49,456 nt of DNA from Succinivibrionaceae bacterium UBA3769 (lineage in GTDB: Bacteria; Pseudomonadota; Gammaproteobacteria; Enterobacterales; Succinivibrionaceae): the NCBI GenBank assembly GCA_002372325.1, contig DFFT01000025.1, forward strand, positions 1 through 49,456, given 5' to 3'. The notes under the pieces were generated by a model. The model saw only the letters and a program-made list of their open reading frames with translations. It was not told the DNA's origin and did not search any database. Shown here piece by piece: positions 1 to 8,005 of this stretch. The translations under genes and the position numbers were made by a program. Positions within the stretch are counted from its first letter, which is position 1. Each line of letters starts with the position of its first letter.

Positions 1-1127
1 TTTCGGTCATTGAGATCCGTAATAAGCAGGTTGCGATCCTGTTCATCCATCAGCATGAAGAACTCGCAAAGCCTGCGGTAATCAATGCCGCCATCGGCAC
101 ACATTTTAAATGCCGGGATTTTCCGGTAATCATTACTGATAAGTTCAGCGATGAAATTCAGACACATGGCGGCGTTGCAAACAGTTTTTTTAGCGTTATC
201 GGCGCATCGGTATCCGTTATACCTTCTCTTTATCTCTCCTCTTAGCACCTCCGGAGAGAACGGGCATTTCGCAAAGTCCACTGTCTGCTTAAGAAGCTCC
301 ATTACTTCATAATCGGTGAAGCCGGCCAGCTCGTTAAAACGGGGATAAAAGCTTATCTGTTCCGAGACGAATCCTGAGACTGTATTATCCATGTTTATCG
401 GCACCACGCCGGTTACAAATATTCTGTCAATGAGATGATCCTGATTTCCGGCTCTGAGAGTGTTAAAAAATCCCGCAAGCATTCGTCTTGCTTCGGCTGC
501 CAGCTGAAAATCACCGAAAGCCCTGCTCAGCATGTCTATGCCGTTACTGAAATTATCATATTCGTCAACGATAACCATAAGTTTGTCTGAGGGAACAAAG
601 CCGCTTATCCGAAGAAAAAAATCCAGCATTATCAAGGAAGGATCCGAAAACCTGGAGATATTTTCGTAGTATGCGGTTATCGCGGAAGGTCGTAATTCAT
701 CTCTGCTTTCTGATACGTCATTTGGAAGAAAGCCCCGGACAGATTTCGGGTACCTTATAAAAAAATCGGCAATGCCTATGAGAACCCTTTTGATAAAAGA
801 CCTTGTCAGACTGTCGCTGCTATGGGTATCTACTCCGGAAAGGTCAAATTGCAGCACGTAATAGGAGTTTTTCCGGGGCGTGGGATGAGAAGCTATATAT
901 TTGCCTTTAAAGAGCCGGTCAGCTTCCTCCTTCAGAGCGATATCGTAGTAATACCTGAGGAGTTCGGCAAACATGGTTTTACCGAACCGACAGGGCCTGA
1001 GAAACATGGAAACTCTTGTTTTGCTGTTTTCATAAACCTCAAGAAAACGGGTTTTATCTACAAATGCGTAGTTATTCTCAATAATTTTCTTGAAATCTGT
1101 CATTGCAGCCGGAATAAATTTTGGCAT
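1..1127 (-). CDS. AAA-ATPase-like (DUF1703-type) protein, C-terminus cut by window edge
   Basis: The reading frame is open on the minus strand from an ATG at 1127 to the left edge, so the C-terminus is missing. The N-terminus reads MPKFIPAAMTDFKKIIENN and is followed by the family's P-loop variant RPCRFGKTMF (usually RPRRFGKS), then a hydrophobic strand ending in DEYDNF as Walker B. This is the pattern of the AAA-ATPase-like/DUF1703 family, which usually carries a PD-(D/E)XK nuclease domain at the C-terminus; that part would lie outside the window. A GAGG box is 9 bases from the ATG at 1127 but only 3 from another in-frame ATG at 1133, so I chose 1127. The cellular role of this family is not settled; it is often expanded in anaerobic gut bacteria. 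It has no obvious operon partner here. Confidence 0.8.
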   Translation of the reverse strand, partial: MPKFIPAAMTDFKKIIENNYAFVDKTRFLEVYENSKTRVSMFLRPCRFGKTMFAELLRYYYDIALKEEADRLFKGKYIASHPTPRKNSYYVLQFDLSGVDTHSSDSLTRSFIKRVLIGIADFFIRYPKSVRGFLPNDVSESRDELRPSAITAYYENISRFSDPSLIMLDFFLRISGFVPSDKLMVIVDEYDNFSNGIDMLSRAFGDFQLAAEARRMLAGFFNTLRAGNQDHLIDRIFVTGVVPINMDNTVSGFVSEQISFYPRFNELAGFTDYEVMELLKQTVDFAKCPFSPEVLRGEIKRRYNGYRCADNAKKTVCNAAMCLNFIAELISNDYRKIPAFKMCADGGIDYRRLCEFFMLMDEQDRNLLITDLNDR

Positions 1128-1368
1128 TGTCATATACCTCGCTGTTCTGAATGAACAGTTTCAAAATCACAGCCAGTTGTATCTTCATGATATTTTGTTA
1201 GAGCCGGCCTGACTTTACAAGAAAAAGGGAGCAGGAAAGAGATTCCAGAAGCTCCGGGTTTGCTTGCTTCCCTATAAACCCGAGCTTTTAACAAAACCTG
1301 TTTCATATCCTTGTCCAGAGCCAGCCGGCGCTCAGAAAAACAATGAATAGCGGCGATCCAGTCTCCGG

Positions 1369-1394
1369 CCCGTCCATTCAGCCCGTCCATTCAG
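1369..1394. repeat. Tandem duplication, 2 x 13 bp
   Basis: The unit CCCGTCCATTCAG occurs twice back to back in the spacer between the AAA-ATPase-like gene and the secreted protein gene. It looks like replication slippage and resembles other short tandem duplications in spacers of this window. Confidence 0.85.
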
Positions 1395-1418
1395 CCTGTC
1401 CTCTCCGCAGCCTTCCCG

Positions 1419-1931
1419 CTATCTTCCCCGGGGCACCTGCTCCGGGCAGTCCCCGTTAATATCCCGGTAGAGCTTTGAGACAAAACCGGCCTGATAATGC
1501 TCCTCAGGCAGATATTCCGCGGCGATCATAAAGCCGCAGCCGTCATGTTCAAATCCCGTTTCCGAAAGAATCGGCACTCCGTTCTCCACATGATAGTAAA
1601 GCTCCTGACTGAAGCTGGTATTCAGGAGCACTCCCAGAGAACGCATTTGATAGTAGTGCCGGAAGGAAATGCTGAAGCTCCCCGGTTCCGGCTGCTCCAT
1701 ATAGGGTCTTTCCGGGATCTCGTATTTTATGGTTACCGGTTCCTCCAGAAGGTTTTTAAGGGTTATCTGGCCGTTTCCCGGAAATTCCAGTTCAAGAGCA
1801 GGCTTGCCGCCTCTCTGGGGTGAGGTGCAGATCCAGGTGCCTGAGAGCTTGTCATCGATATTTTCGGCCAGACATCCGGGAATCATAAAGGCGCTTAAAA
1901 ACGCCGCAAAGGCGGATAACAGATTTTTCAT
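1419..1931 (-). CDS. Small secreted hypothetical protein
   Basis: This 170-residue protein begins at the ATG at 1931, which has GGGAGA just upstream; the frame stays open further upstream but that stretch is not protein-like. The N-terminus (MKNLLSAFAAFLSAF) is a signal peptide. A cysteine in IPGCLAEN could be a weak lipobox, although proline at -2 is unusual, or cleavage may follow LA. The mature part starts near a GTWIC motif and has alternating polar and aromatic stretches suggesting a beta-rich fold, as in small lipocalin-like or META-like periplasmic proteins. I do not recognise the family. It lies downstream of potF but a terminator separates the two, so it is probably its own unit. Confidence 0.6.
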   Translation of the reverse strand: MKNLLSAFAAFLSAFMIPGCLAENIDDKLSGTWICTSPQRGGKPALELEFPGNGQITLKNLLEEPVTIKYEIPERPYMEQPEPGSFSISFRHYYQMRSLGVLLNTSFSQELYYHVENGVPILSETGFEHDGCGFMIAAEYLPEEHYQAGFVSKLYRDINGDCPEQVPRGR

Positions 1932-2267
1932 GGGATCTCCCTGAACACATAATCCTCCGGAAAGTCCGTTCCCTTCCGGAAACACCGGCACGCCCGGGTA
2001 CAGCGGCATCCGGCTCCGCGCCGGGCTCATCACTGAAATTATAAGTCCTGCTCCCTGAAAAAACTTGCGGCTTTCCGGCATAACCCCGGAAAGGGTCCGG
2101 GAATCGGCTGATAATGTGAACCCCGCCGAAGAATGCATGCTTTCCCGGCAAATCCGCCCCGGAGCCGGGAAATAAAAAAGAGGCCTCATCCGAAGCCCCT
2201 TTCCTGCTAAGTCTTCTGTCCTTCCAGGCTGATCTCCTTACTACAGGCGGTCAGTTTCCGGCTTAAA
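1932..2267. other. Spacer between potF and the secreted protein gene
   Basis: Besides the potF terminator at 2174-2202 I see no gene or clear promoter here. Confidence 0.5.
2174..2202 (-). terminator. Intrinsic terminator of potF
   Basis: Read on the minus strand, an AGGGGC/GCCTCT stem (one G-U pair) is followed directly by six or more T. It lies about 65 bases past the potF stop codon. Confidence 0.7.
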
Positions 2268-3404
2268 TCACTCCTCGTCCTTTTCATCCTTGGAGCTGTC
2301 GCGGCCGCCGCTTACCTTGATGCGATCCCACATCTTGGTAATGCCCCGGGTGAGCTTCGGAGAAAGAGGCTTCACCATGAACATCTTCGGCATCATTTCC
2401 GGCGGAAGATAGATGTGCGGATTGTTCTTCACCTCGTCAATTACCAGCTTTTCCGCCTCCAGATTGGCGCTGGCAAAGGCGATGTAGGAGGAGATGCGGG
2501 AAAGAATTTCCGGACGGTTCAGGAAGTTAATGAACAGCTGAGCGTTCTGGGGATGGTCGGCATCCTTGGGAATAGCCAGGGTATCATAGTAAATGAGACC
2601 GCCTTCCTTGGGCACGATGTACTCGATATCCACGCCGTTCCCGGCTTCCTTGGCTCTTCTGCCGGCCTGAATCAGGTCGCCGGACCAGGCAATAACGATG
2701 CAGAGATCGCCGGTGGCCATGTCGTTAACCAGCTGAGAGGAATGGAAGTAGGTAACATTCTTGGCCATTTCGCTCAGGAGCTTCTCAGCCGGCTCGTAAT
2801 CCTTGATATTGGTGGAGAGGGGATCCAGTCCCAGATAATGCATGGCGGTGGGGATAATCTCGGTGGGAGCATTTAACACGGCCACGCCGCAGGGCTTCAG
2901 CTTGGAGAGGATCTCCGGCTTGAAGAACACATCCCAGCTGTCCACCACAAAGTCCTCGCCCAGGTACTTCTTGATCTTGTTTTTGTCATAGGCGATGCCG
3001 GTGGTGCCGTACATGTAGGGAACGGCATAGAGATTGCCCGGATCTACCTTGGCCAGATCCTGCATCTTCTGGGGATCGTTATACTTGAGATTGGGCATTT
3101 TTTCCTTTTCAAGAGGTCTGTAAACACCTGCCGCGATCTGATGCGCCAGAAAATCGGATCCGGGGCCGACAAGATCGTATCCGGATTTGCCGGAAAGCAG
3201 CTTGGCCTCAAGAACCTCGTTGGAATCAAACACATCGTAGGTAACCTTGATTCCGGTTTCCTTTTCAAACTGCGGAATTACCGAAGGCTCCATATATTCG
3301 CTCCAGTTATAAACATAGAGCACCTTCTCTTCCTCCGCCTGAGCATTAAAGGATACCAGAGCGGTCAATGCCAGCATTGCCGAGGTAAGTGTTTTCTTGA
3401 ACAT
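2268..3404 (-). CDS. potF: Periplasmic putrescine/spermidine-binding protein (PotF/PotD family)
   Basis: This 378-residue substrate-binding protein delivers polyamines to a PotGHI/PotABC-type ABC importer in the periplasm. The start at 3404 (MFKKTLTS) is preferred over two upstream in-frame ATGs because GGAG lies 12 bases before it and overlaps the others. A Sec signal peptide ends at NAQA before EEEKVLYVYNW. PotF hallmarks follow in order: YNWSEY, FEKETGIKVTYDVFDSNE, PYMYGTTGIAYD, SWDVFFKPE, YFHSSQLVNDMATGD, and IAWSGD. These match PotF better than PotD. No permease or ATPase genes lie nearby, so the transporter partners must be elsewhere. The charged tail (SSKDEKDEE) is longer than in the E. 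coli protein. Confidence 0.93.
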   Translation of the reverse strand: MFKKTLTSAMLALTALVSFNAQAEEEKVLYVYNWSEYMEPSVIPQFEKETGIKVTYDVFDSNEVLEAKLLSGKSGYDLVGPGSDFLAHQIAAGVYRPLEKEKMPNLKYNDPQKMQDLAKVDPGNLYAVPYMYGTTGIAYDKNKIKKYLGEDFVVDSWDVFFKPEILSKLKPCGVAVLNAPTEIIPTAMHYLGLDPLSTNIKDYEPAEKLLSEMAKNVTYFHSSQLVNDMATGDLCIVIAWSGDLIQAGRRAKEAGNGVDIEYIVPKEGGLIYYDTLAIPKDADHPQNAQLFINFLNRPEILSRISSYIAFASANLEAEKLVIDEVKNNPHIYLPPEMMPKMFMVKPLSPKLTRGITKMWDRIKVSGGRDSSKDEKDEE

Positions 3405-3578
3405 TTTAGCTATCATCTCCAAAGATACGGCTCCGCAGAACGGAGAACAGTAATTGTCAGGCGTCGTATCATGTCGCGCTGACTGGTCAGAAATATGCGG
3501 AATCCCCGCAAAAGCAAAAGTAGCACATCAAAAAAAATTCAGCAAGATAAAATCTCTGAAAACCGGCCCTTCCCCCTG

Positions 3579-3836
3579 CTATTCCGCATCCGGCCCCCGG
3601 AGCCTCATCCTGAGTCCGGAAAGCTCCTGCTCCAGAGCTTTGATTCTGGCCTCGGATTCCGCCATTTTCGTTTCCAGATAGCCGATTTTCAGGATGCAGT
3701 GATGAAAGGCATCGGCCTCCACTCCCGCGGCGCGGGAGCTCTGTTTGCGGGCTTGGGACACATAGGACATAAAAAGAGTCAGAAGAACGGCATTGATAAC
3801 CGTCAGAGCAAAGATCAGAATCCACAAAATAATCAT
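3579..3836 (-). CDS. Small membrane-anchored coiled-coil protein
   Basis: This 85-residue protein starts at the ATG at 3836, with GGAG 9 bases upstream, only 48 bases after the tag stop codon, so the two are probably cotranscribed. Residues 1-20 (MIILWILIFALTVINAVLL) form one membrane segment. The rest has a heptad-like pattern (KIGYLETKMAESEARIKALEQEL) typical of a short coiled coil. The shape resembles small LapA-like or FtsB-like inner membrane proteins, but I cannot assign a family. It could also be a spurious reading in the tag 3' region; the RBS, membrane segment and heptads argue for a real gene. Confidence 0.55.
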   Translation of the reverse strand: MIILWILIFALTVINAVLLTLFMSYVSQARKQSSRAAGVEADAFHHCILKIGYLETKMAESEARIKALEQELSGLRMRLRGPDAE

Positions 3837-3884
3837 AAACAAATTCTCCGAAACACCCCGGAATTCCCCGGGGAAACCCGGCAA

Positions 3885-4541
3885 TCAGGAGGCGCCGCCG
3901 TAATCCCTGAGATCCTCCTCCCGGTCAGGCGGGCATTCCCGGGGCGGGAAGGCGGCCTTAATCCTCTGAAAGCAGGGACAGCGGGCATCATGATCATTGA
4001 TCACCCCCGCGGCCTGCAGGAAGGCATAAACCGTAACGGCGCCCAGATACCGGAAGCCCCGGGATCTGAGCTCCCGGGCGAGATCCCGGGAAAGGCCGTT
4101 ACTGGCCGGAATAAGCCCCCGGGAGTGGCCGGGGTAAACTATGGGAAAGCCTCCGGAGCGGTTCCGGAGATAAGCGGCAAAGGAGCCGTATTCCCTCCGG
4201 ATCTCCAGAACGCAGCGGGCATTGGCAATCACGGCCCGGATCTTGGGAAGGGAGCGAATCATCCCGGGCAGGGCCAGAATCCTTGCCGCATCTTTCTCGG
4301 TAAATGCAGCCACCCTGACAGCATCAAATTCCTGAAAGGCCTGGTTAAAGACCGGCCTTCTTTTGGCGATGGTGGCCCAGGAAAGGCCGCACTGAAACAC
4401 CTCCAGAGACAGCGCTTCAAAAAGCTTCCGATCATCATGAACCGGGACACCCCATTCCTCGTCATGATAGCGTCTTTCCGCGGGGGAACTCCCGTTCCAG
4501 TAGGAGCAGTATCCGGGAAGCCTGGCATTATCGTTATCCAT
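3885..4541 (-). CDS. tag: DNA-3-methyladenine glycosylase I
   Basis: This 218-residue base-excision repair enzyme removes 3-methyladenine from alkylated DNA in the cytoplasm. Family motifs are clear: Cys in GYCSYW and His in RRYHDEEWGVP near the N-terminus, LFEALSLEVFQCGLSW with the base-pocket Glu, the LPGMIRSLPKIRAVIANAR helix, and NDHDARCPC near the C-terminus. The N-terminal Cys/His and C-terminal His/Cys are the zinc ligands of the Tag family. AAGGAG lies 8 bases before the ATG. It is slightly longer than E. coli Tag (187 residues), mainly through a C-terminal extension rich in Asp, Glu and Arg. The next gene downstream is the small membrane protein at 3579-3836. Confidence 0.95.
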   Translation of the reverse strand: MDNDNARLPGYCSYWNGSSPAERRYHDEEWGVPVHDDRKLFEALSLEVFQCGLSWATIAKRRPVFNQAFQEFDAVRVAAFTEKDAARILALPGMIRSLPKIRAVIANARCVLEIRREYGSFAAYLRNRSGGFPIVYPGHSRGLIPASNGLSRDLARELRSRGFRYLGAVTVYAFLQAAGVINDHDARCPCFQRIKAAFPPRECPPDREEDLRDYGGAS

Positions 4542-4766
4542 ATGGCGGGCTCCTTATTAAAAGGCCGTTTTCTGAAGGATCTTACACGGAAAACCGGAAA
4601 TGCAAAAGCGGGAGAGCCCGGAGGAAGCCCCCGGGATCTGCTATAATGCCGCGGTTTCAGGATAAGATACCGCCCGCCGGCATCATTGCGACTGCGTCAT
4701 TGCAGCTATATCATTGCAGCAGCATCAATATGCGACAGTAACAGCTTCGGCAATCAGGAGGAACCC

Positions 4767-5411
4767 ATGCTGCCGGAAAATCAGGAAGAGCTTTTACATA
4801 GAGCCCGCTATCTCGCCGGACTCACTGTGGGGGAACTGGCCGCGCAGCTTATGACCCCGCTCCCGGAGAGACCGGGATCTGCCAAGGGCTTTACCGGACA
4901 GCTTATTGAGATCGCTCTGGGCGCCGGAGCAGGCTCGCACCCTCTCCAGGACTTTCCCCATCTGGACATTGAGCTTAAAACCATTCCGGTGGGCTGGAAC
5001 GGCAAGCCCCGGGAAACCACCCATGTCTGCATCCTCCATCATGCCGCCGGTGCTTCTTTTGAAAACTCCAACGTTTACAACAAGCTCCGCCGGGTGCTCT
5101 GGTTTCCGGTGGAGGGCGAACCGGGAGTGCCCCTCCGGGAGCGGCATCTGGGACAGGCCTTTCTCTGGGAGCCGGATCCCGGGGAGCTCCGGACGCTCCG
5201 GGAGGACTTTGACGAGATTATCGCCCTTCTGAACGCCCGGGATGAAGCCGATGAAGAGTCGGACTTTCTGATCTCCGCCAGCATCGGCACCGCCCTGCAC
5301 CTCCGGCCTTCGGGAAGTTTTCAGGGGAAAAGGGTGTTCAGCTGGTATCTCAGGAAGGATTTTACCGCCCGGATACTGGAAAACGCCGCACTCCGGGACA
5401 TGCCCTGCTGA
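4767..5411 (+). CDS. mutH: DNA mismatch repair endonuclease MutH
   Basis: This 214-residue enzyme nicks the unmethylated strand at hemimethylated GATC sites when activated by MutS and MutL. I placed the start at 4767 because AGGAGG is 5 bases upstream; the longer frame to 4686 has no RBS. The active-site series is intact: Glu in IEIALGAGAGS, Asp in LQDFPHLD, and Glu and Lys in IELKTIPVG (the D-ExK pattern). YNKLRRVLWFPVEGE and FSWYLRKDFTARIL also match MutH. Its presence implies Dam methylation and a gammaproteobacterial host, since MutH is confined to that lineage. A terminator follows at 5546-5576, so the gene is probably monocistronic. Confidence 0.96.
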   Translation: MLPENQEELLHRARYLAGLTVGELAAQLMTPLPERPGSAKGFTGQLIEIALGAGAGSHPLQDFPHLDIELKTIPVGWNGKPRETTHVCILHHAAGASFENSNVYNKLRRVLWFPVEGEPGVPLRERHLGQAFLWEPDPGELRTLREDFDEIIALLNARDEADEESDFLISASIGTALHLRPSGSFQGKRVFSWYLRKDFTARILENAALRDMPC

Positions 5412-5545
5412 GGCGCCGCTTTTCTGCTGCTTCTGATTTCCCGGTTTTCCGGATGCGGCGGCTGTTCCGGCCGGAGTCTCCTGTGATAAAACCCGGCGAT
5501 TCCGGCAAAATCAATTTTTCTAAAAATAAGCCGCCGGAGTAAAAT

Positions 5546-5576
5546 AGCCGGGAAACACTATCCCGGCTTCTTTCTG
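5546..5576 (+). terminator. Intrinsic terminator of mutH
   Basis: A perfect AGCCGGGA/TCCCGGCT stem with a 7-base loop is followed by TCTTTCT. Confidence 0.6.
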
Positions 5577-5661
5577 AAAACAATCTTTCTTTCGCCCGGG
5601 ACAAAACTTTTCCTAAGGTCAGTTTTGCTGACCTCCGTCTTGTTTAAGTAAGGAGAACATC

Positions 5662-6048
5662 ATGGCTAAAACCGGAGCCTCCGGCATTACCCGGATTATC
5701 AATGCCGGCAAATACAGCATGAAGGGCTTTCAGGCCGCCTTTAAGAATGAGGCCGCCTTCCGGCAGGATCTCCTCATCGCCGTTATTCTGCTCATAGCGG
5801 ATTTTTTTGTCTGCCGGGGCGCCCTGCAGTTCCTCCTGCTTCTTTCCGGTCCGTTCTTCATTCTTCTGGCCGAAATCATGAACTCCGCCGTGGAAGCGGT
5901 GGTGGATCGCATCGGAGACGAGTACCATGAGCTCTCCGGAAGAGCCAAGGATCTGGGAAGCTCCGCCGTATTTCTCATGCTGACCTACACCACGGTGATC
6001 TGGGCGGTCATTCTGATAGATAACTACACCGACTGGCATTTTGCCTGA
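5662..6048 (+). CDS. dgkA: Diacylglycerol kinase
   Basis: This 128-residue integral membrane enzyme phosphorylates diacylglycerol released during membrane-derived oligosaccharide and lipid A modification, recycling it to phosphatidic acid. The family signatures are present: an amphipathic start with MKGFQAAFKNEAAFRQD, then EIMNSAVEAVVDRIGDEYHELSGRAKDLGSSAVF, which holds the catalytic Glu and the Mg-ATP Glu. Three hydrophobic segments are visible at roughly residues 35-52, 54-72 and 100-122. The length matches E. coli DgkA (122). AAGGAG lies 6 bases before the ATG. It is a single gene on the plus strand, facing sodB. Confidence 0.95.
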   Translation: MAKTGASGITRIINAGKYSMKGFQAAFKNEAAFRQDLLIAVILLIADFFVCRGALQFLLLLSGPFFILLAEIMNSAVEAVVDRIGDEYHELSGRAKDLGSSAVFLMLTYTTVIWAVILIDNYTDWHFA

Positions 6049-6175
6049 GTTTTTGCCTGGCAGGCATCTCCGAAAGCGGGACTCCCTCTCTCAGGCTCCG
6101 GTTCAGGAACGGCGAAAAGCCCGCCGCCGGAGCTCTCTTCGCGCTTTCATCCCCGCTGCCGTATCCTCCGGACAT

Positions 6176-6203
6176 AAAAAAAACCGTCCTCCGGAGAGAA
6201 CGG
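6176..6203 (-). terminator. Intrinsic terminator of sodB
   Basis: On the minus strand an 8-bp stem (CCGTTCTC/GAGGACGG, one G-U pair) with loop TCCG is followed by eight T. Confidence 0.85.
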
Positions 6204-6226
6204 CTTGCGAATCCTGAAGTCCGGCC

Positions 6227-6820
6227 TTACCGGGTCAGAGCCCGCACGTAGTGGCGTTCCGCATAGCTCCAGTCAATATGCTCCAGGAAGCCCTTCACGT
6301 AATCAGCGCGGCGGTTCTGGTAATCCAGATAGTAGGAGTGCTCCCAGAGATCCAGGCCCAGAAGCACAACGAGTCCCTCTGTGATGGGATTCGCGGCGTT
6401 TCCGGTATTCCGGATCTCCAGCTTCCCGGTGGCGGCATCATAAACCAGCCAGGTCCAGCCGGATCCGAAATGAGCGGTGGCGCTCTTGAAGATCTGCTCC
6501 TTGAGCTCTTCCGCAGAATTAAAGCTGCCTAAAACAAGATCCCGCACCGACTCCGGCATGGCGGTCTCCTGAGGAGCCATGCTGTTAAAGAAAATCTCAT
6601 GATTAAGAACCTGAGCGGCGTTGTTGAAAAGAGCGCCGTCCGAGTTTTTCACAATGGCGCGGAGAGACATATTGTCAAACTCGGTATCCTTGATCAGGGC
6701 GTTGGCGGCATTGATATAGTTGACGAAATGCTTGCCGTAATGAAAATCCAGAGCCCGCTGAGAAAGGAAGGGTTCCAGCTTATCCAGGCCGTACTTAAGT
6801 TCAGGTAGGAAAATGGACAT
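6227..6820 (-). CDS. sodB: Superoxide dismutase, Fe type
   Basis: This 197-residue cytoplasmic enzyme dismutates superoxide to oxygen and hydrogen peroxide. The start at 6820 (MSIFLPELKYG) has GAGG 8 bases upstream; a GTG three codons earlier is less well placed. Metal ligands are visible: His in HYGKHFVNY, His in NNAAQVLNHEIFF, and Asp and His in LDLWEHSYYLDY. The Gln in NNAAQ is the usual sign of the iron form. Oddities are in the active-site shell: the normal VWNHTFYW reads VLNHEIFF, so two conserved tryptophans (E. coli W71 and W77) are replaced. GSGWTWLV is intact. It is followed by a strong terminator and appears monocistronic. Confidence 0.93.
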   Translation of the reverse strand: MSIFLPELKYGLDKLEPFLSQRALDFHYGKHFVNYINAANALIKDTEFDNMSLRAIVKNSDGALFNNAAQVLNHEIFFNSMAPQETAMPESVRDLVLGSFNSAEELKEQIFKSATAHFGSGWTWLVYDAATGKLEIRNTGNAANPITEGLVVLLGLDLWEHSYYLDYQNRRADYVKGFLEHIDWSYAERHYVRALTR

Positions 6821-6935
6821 AGTAAACACCTCTTGAAATCACCGAAAATACCGGAAAGACCTGCGCCTTGCCCGGGTGAAACCAGTGCGGGAATGACCTG
6901 TTAACGCCTTCCCGTCATGTAATCCCATGTATAAG

Positions 6936-7664
6936 TTAATCGAACAGAATCGGCATTCTTCTCTTCAGATAGGCCGACAGCCGCTCCGTGTTGATGGAGA
7001 TCTGGAGCTGCAGAATCCCCTCAAAGATTTCCCAGCCCAGGAGCCTGACCATGTCCAGAGAAATTTCATTTTCATTTAACAGCGACTGCAAAGTGTCGGT
7101 GCAGTCAATGCGGTATTCATTGCGGGCCTTGCCCTTATGGAACTTCACGGATCCCAGATGCTGGTTTAAAAAGCCCGTATCAAGTCCGGTTTTCATAATG
7201 CCCAGCTTGATAAGATTCCGGGTGAGCCAGGAAGCCTCCGGGAGTTCCCAGGATTTCAGCACCACCGTGACTCCGGCGTATTTCTTTCCGAAAATGATGT
7301 CATTGATCCCCAGGGTAAGAAGCACGAGACCCAGTCTGCTGTTTCTGAAGCTCACCATGAGGTCGCCGGAGGGGGAAGCTCCCAGCACCAGATCTGACAT
7401 AAAGGCGGAGGTTTTCAGGGTTTTTATGTAGTTGTTCAGGAGCTCGAAAGGGATCTTCAGTCTCCCGAAAATCAGATCCTCGAATTTCTGAGCCTTCCAG
7501 AGAGCCCGGCCCAGGCACTTCAGATCCTCGAACTGGGTGCTGACCTTGTCCTGCACATCCCGTACCCTGATTTCATGGCGCTTATGGATCTCCTTAATAA
7601 CAGCAGGATCAAACATCATTCCGACGCTGCTTACGTTATAACTTCCGTTTTCATTGTTATCCAT
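6936..7664 (-). CDS. Hypothetical cytoplasmic protein
   Basis: This 242-residue protein has a convincing start at 7664 with AGGAG 8 bases upstream. It has no signal peptide or membrane span. The N-terminal 20 residues are polar (MDNNENGSYNV), followed by a charged helical part (IKEIHKRHEIRVRDVQDKV) and a mixed alpha/beta region. A stretch such as LVLGASPSGDLMVSFRNSRLGLV is notable but is not a nucleotide-binding motif I can name. I do not recognise the family. Codon use resembles neighbouring core genes, so it is not an obvious recent import. It is likely a single gene between sodB and the symporter. Confidence 0.7.
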   Translation of the reverse strand: MDNNENGSYNVSSVGMMFDPAVIKEIHKRHEIRVRDVQDKVSTQFEDLKCLGRALWKAQKFEDLIFGRLKIPFELLNNYIKTLKTSAFMSDLVLGASPSGDLMVSFRNSRLGLVLLTLGINDIIFGKKYAGVTVVLKSWELPEASWLTRNLIKLGIMKTGLDTGFLNQHLGSVKFHKGKARNEYRIDCTDTLQSLLNENEISLDMVRLLGWEIFEGILQLQISINTERLSAYLKRRMPILFD

Positions 7665-8005
7665 TAATAAAACTCCTAAAAACCGGGATGCCCCGTTAAT
7701 GCCAATGCACCACTATGCACCGCTTGCACCACATTGCAATTTAACACAAAGGAAAGGGATTCGTCTATTTGTTACCTTAAAAATACAACTCCCGACACCT
7801 TTTATCAGCTTTTTCCGGGGACTTTCCGCGGGACAGCGGAAAAAAAAACAGCCCAGACCGGTCTCTGCCAGACTTGCCGGAGGAAGGAATGAAGACCGGG
7901 CGAAAAAAAGAAAGAAAGGAAGAGAGAGTGTATGTGAGTGAGTATGTGTGAGAAAAAGCGGGATCCCCGAAAACCATTCAGGATCCCGCAGGGCGGAGGG
8001 ATCAG
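7665..8005. other. Spacer with a purine/GT-rich low-complexity run
   Basis: About 7903-7952 is a run of A/G followed by GTATGTGAGTGAGTATGTGTG-like sequence on the plus strand. At 7697-7735 there are loose repeats of ATGCACC/TTGCACC. I see no gene here; the symporter terminator occupies 7953-7989. Confidence 0.6.
7953..7989 (-). terminator. Intrinsic terminator of the symporter gene
   Basis: On the minus strand a perfect 9-bp stem GCGGGATCC/GGATCCCGC is followed by TTTTT. Confidence 0.85.

Noticed and set aside
1130..1390. Minus-strand frame of 86 codons ending at the start of the AAA-ATPase-like gene
   Set aside because: It has a possible RBS and a stop overlapping the next start, but it includes a tandem slippage duplication at its start, has no recognisable pattern, and could be chance.
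3495..4646. Plus-strand open frame of 383 codons opposite tag
   Set aside because: It lies antisense to the clear tag gene; its Pro/Gly-rich sequence is a product of the GC-rich codon pattern.
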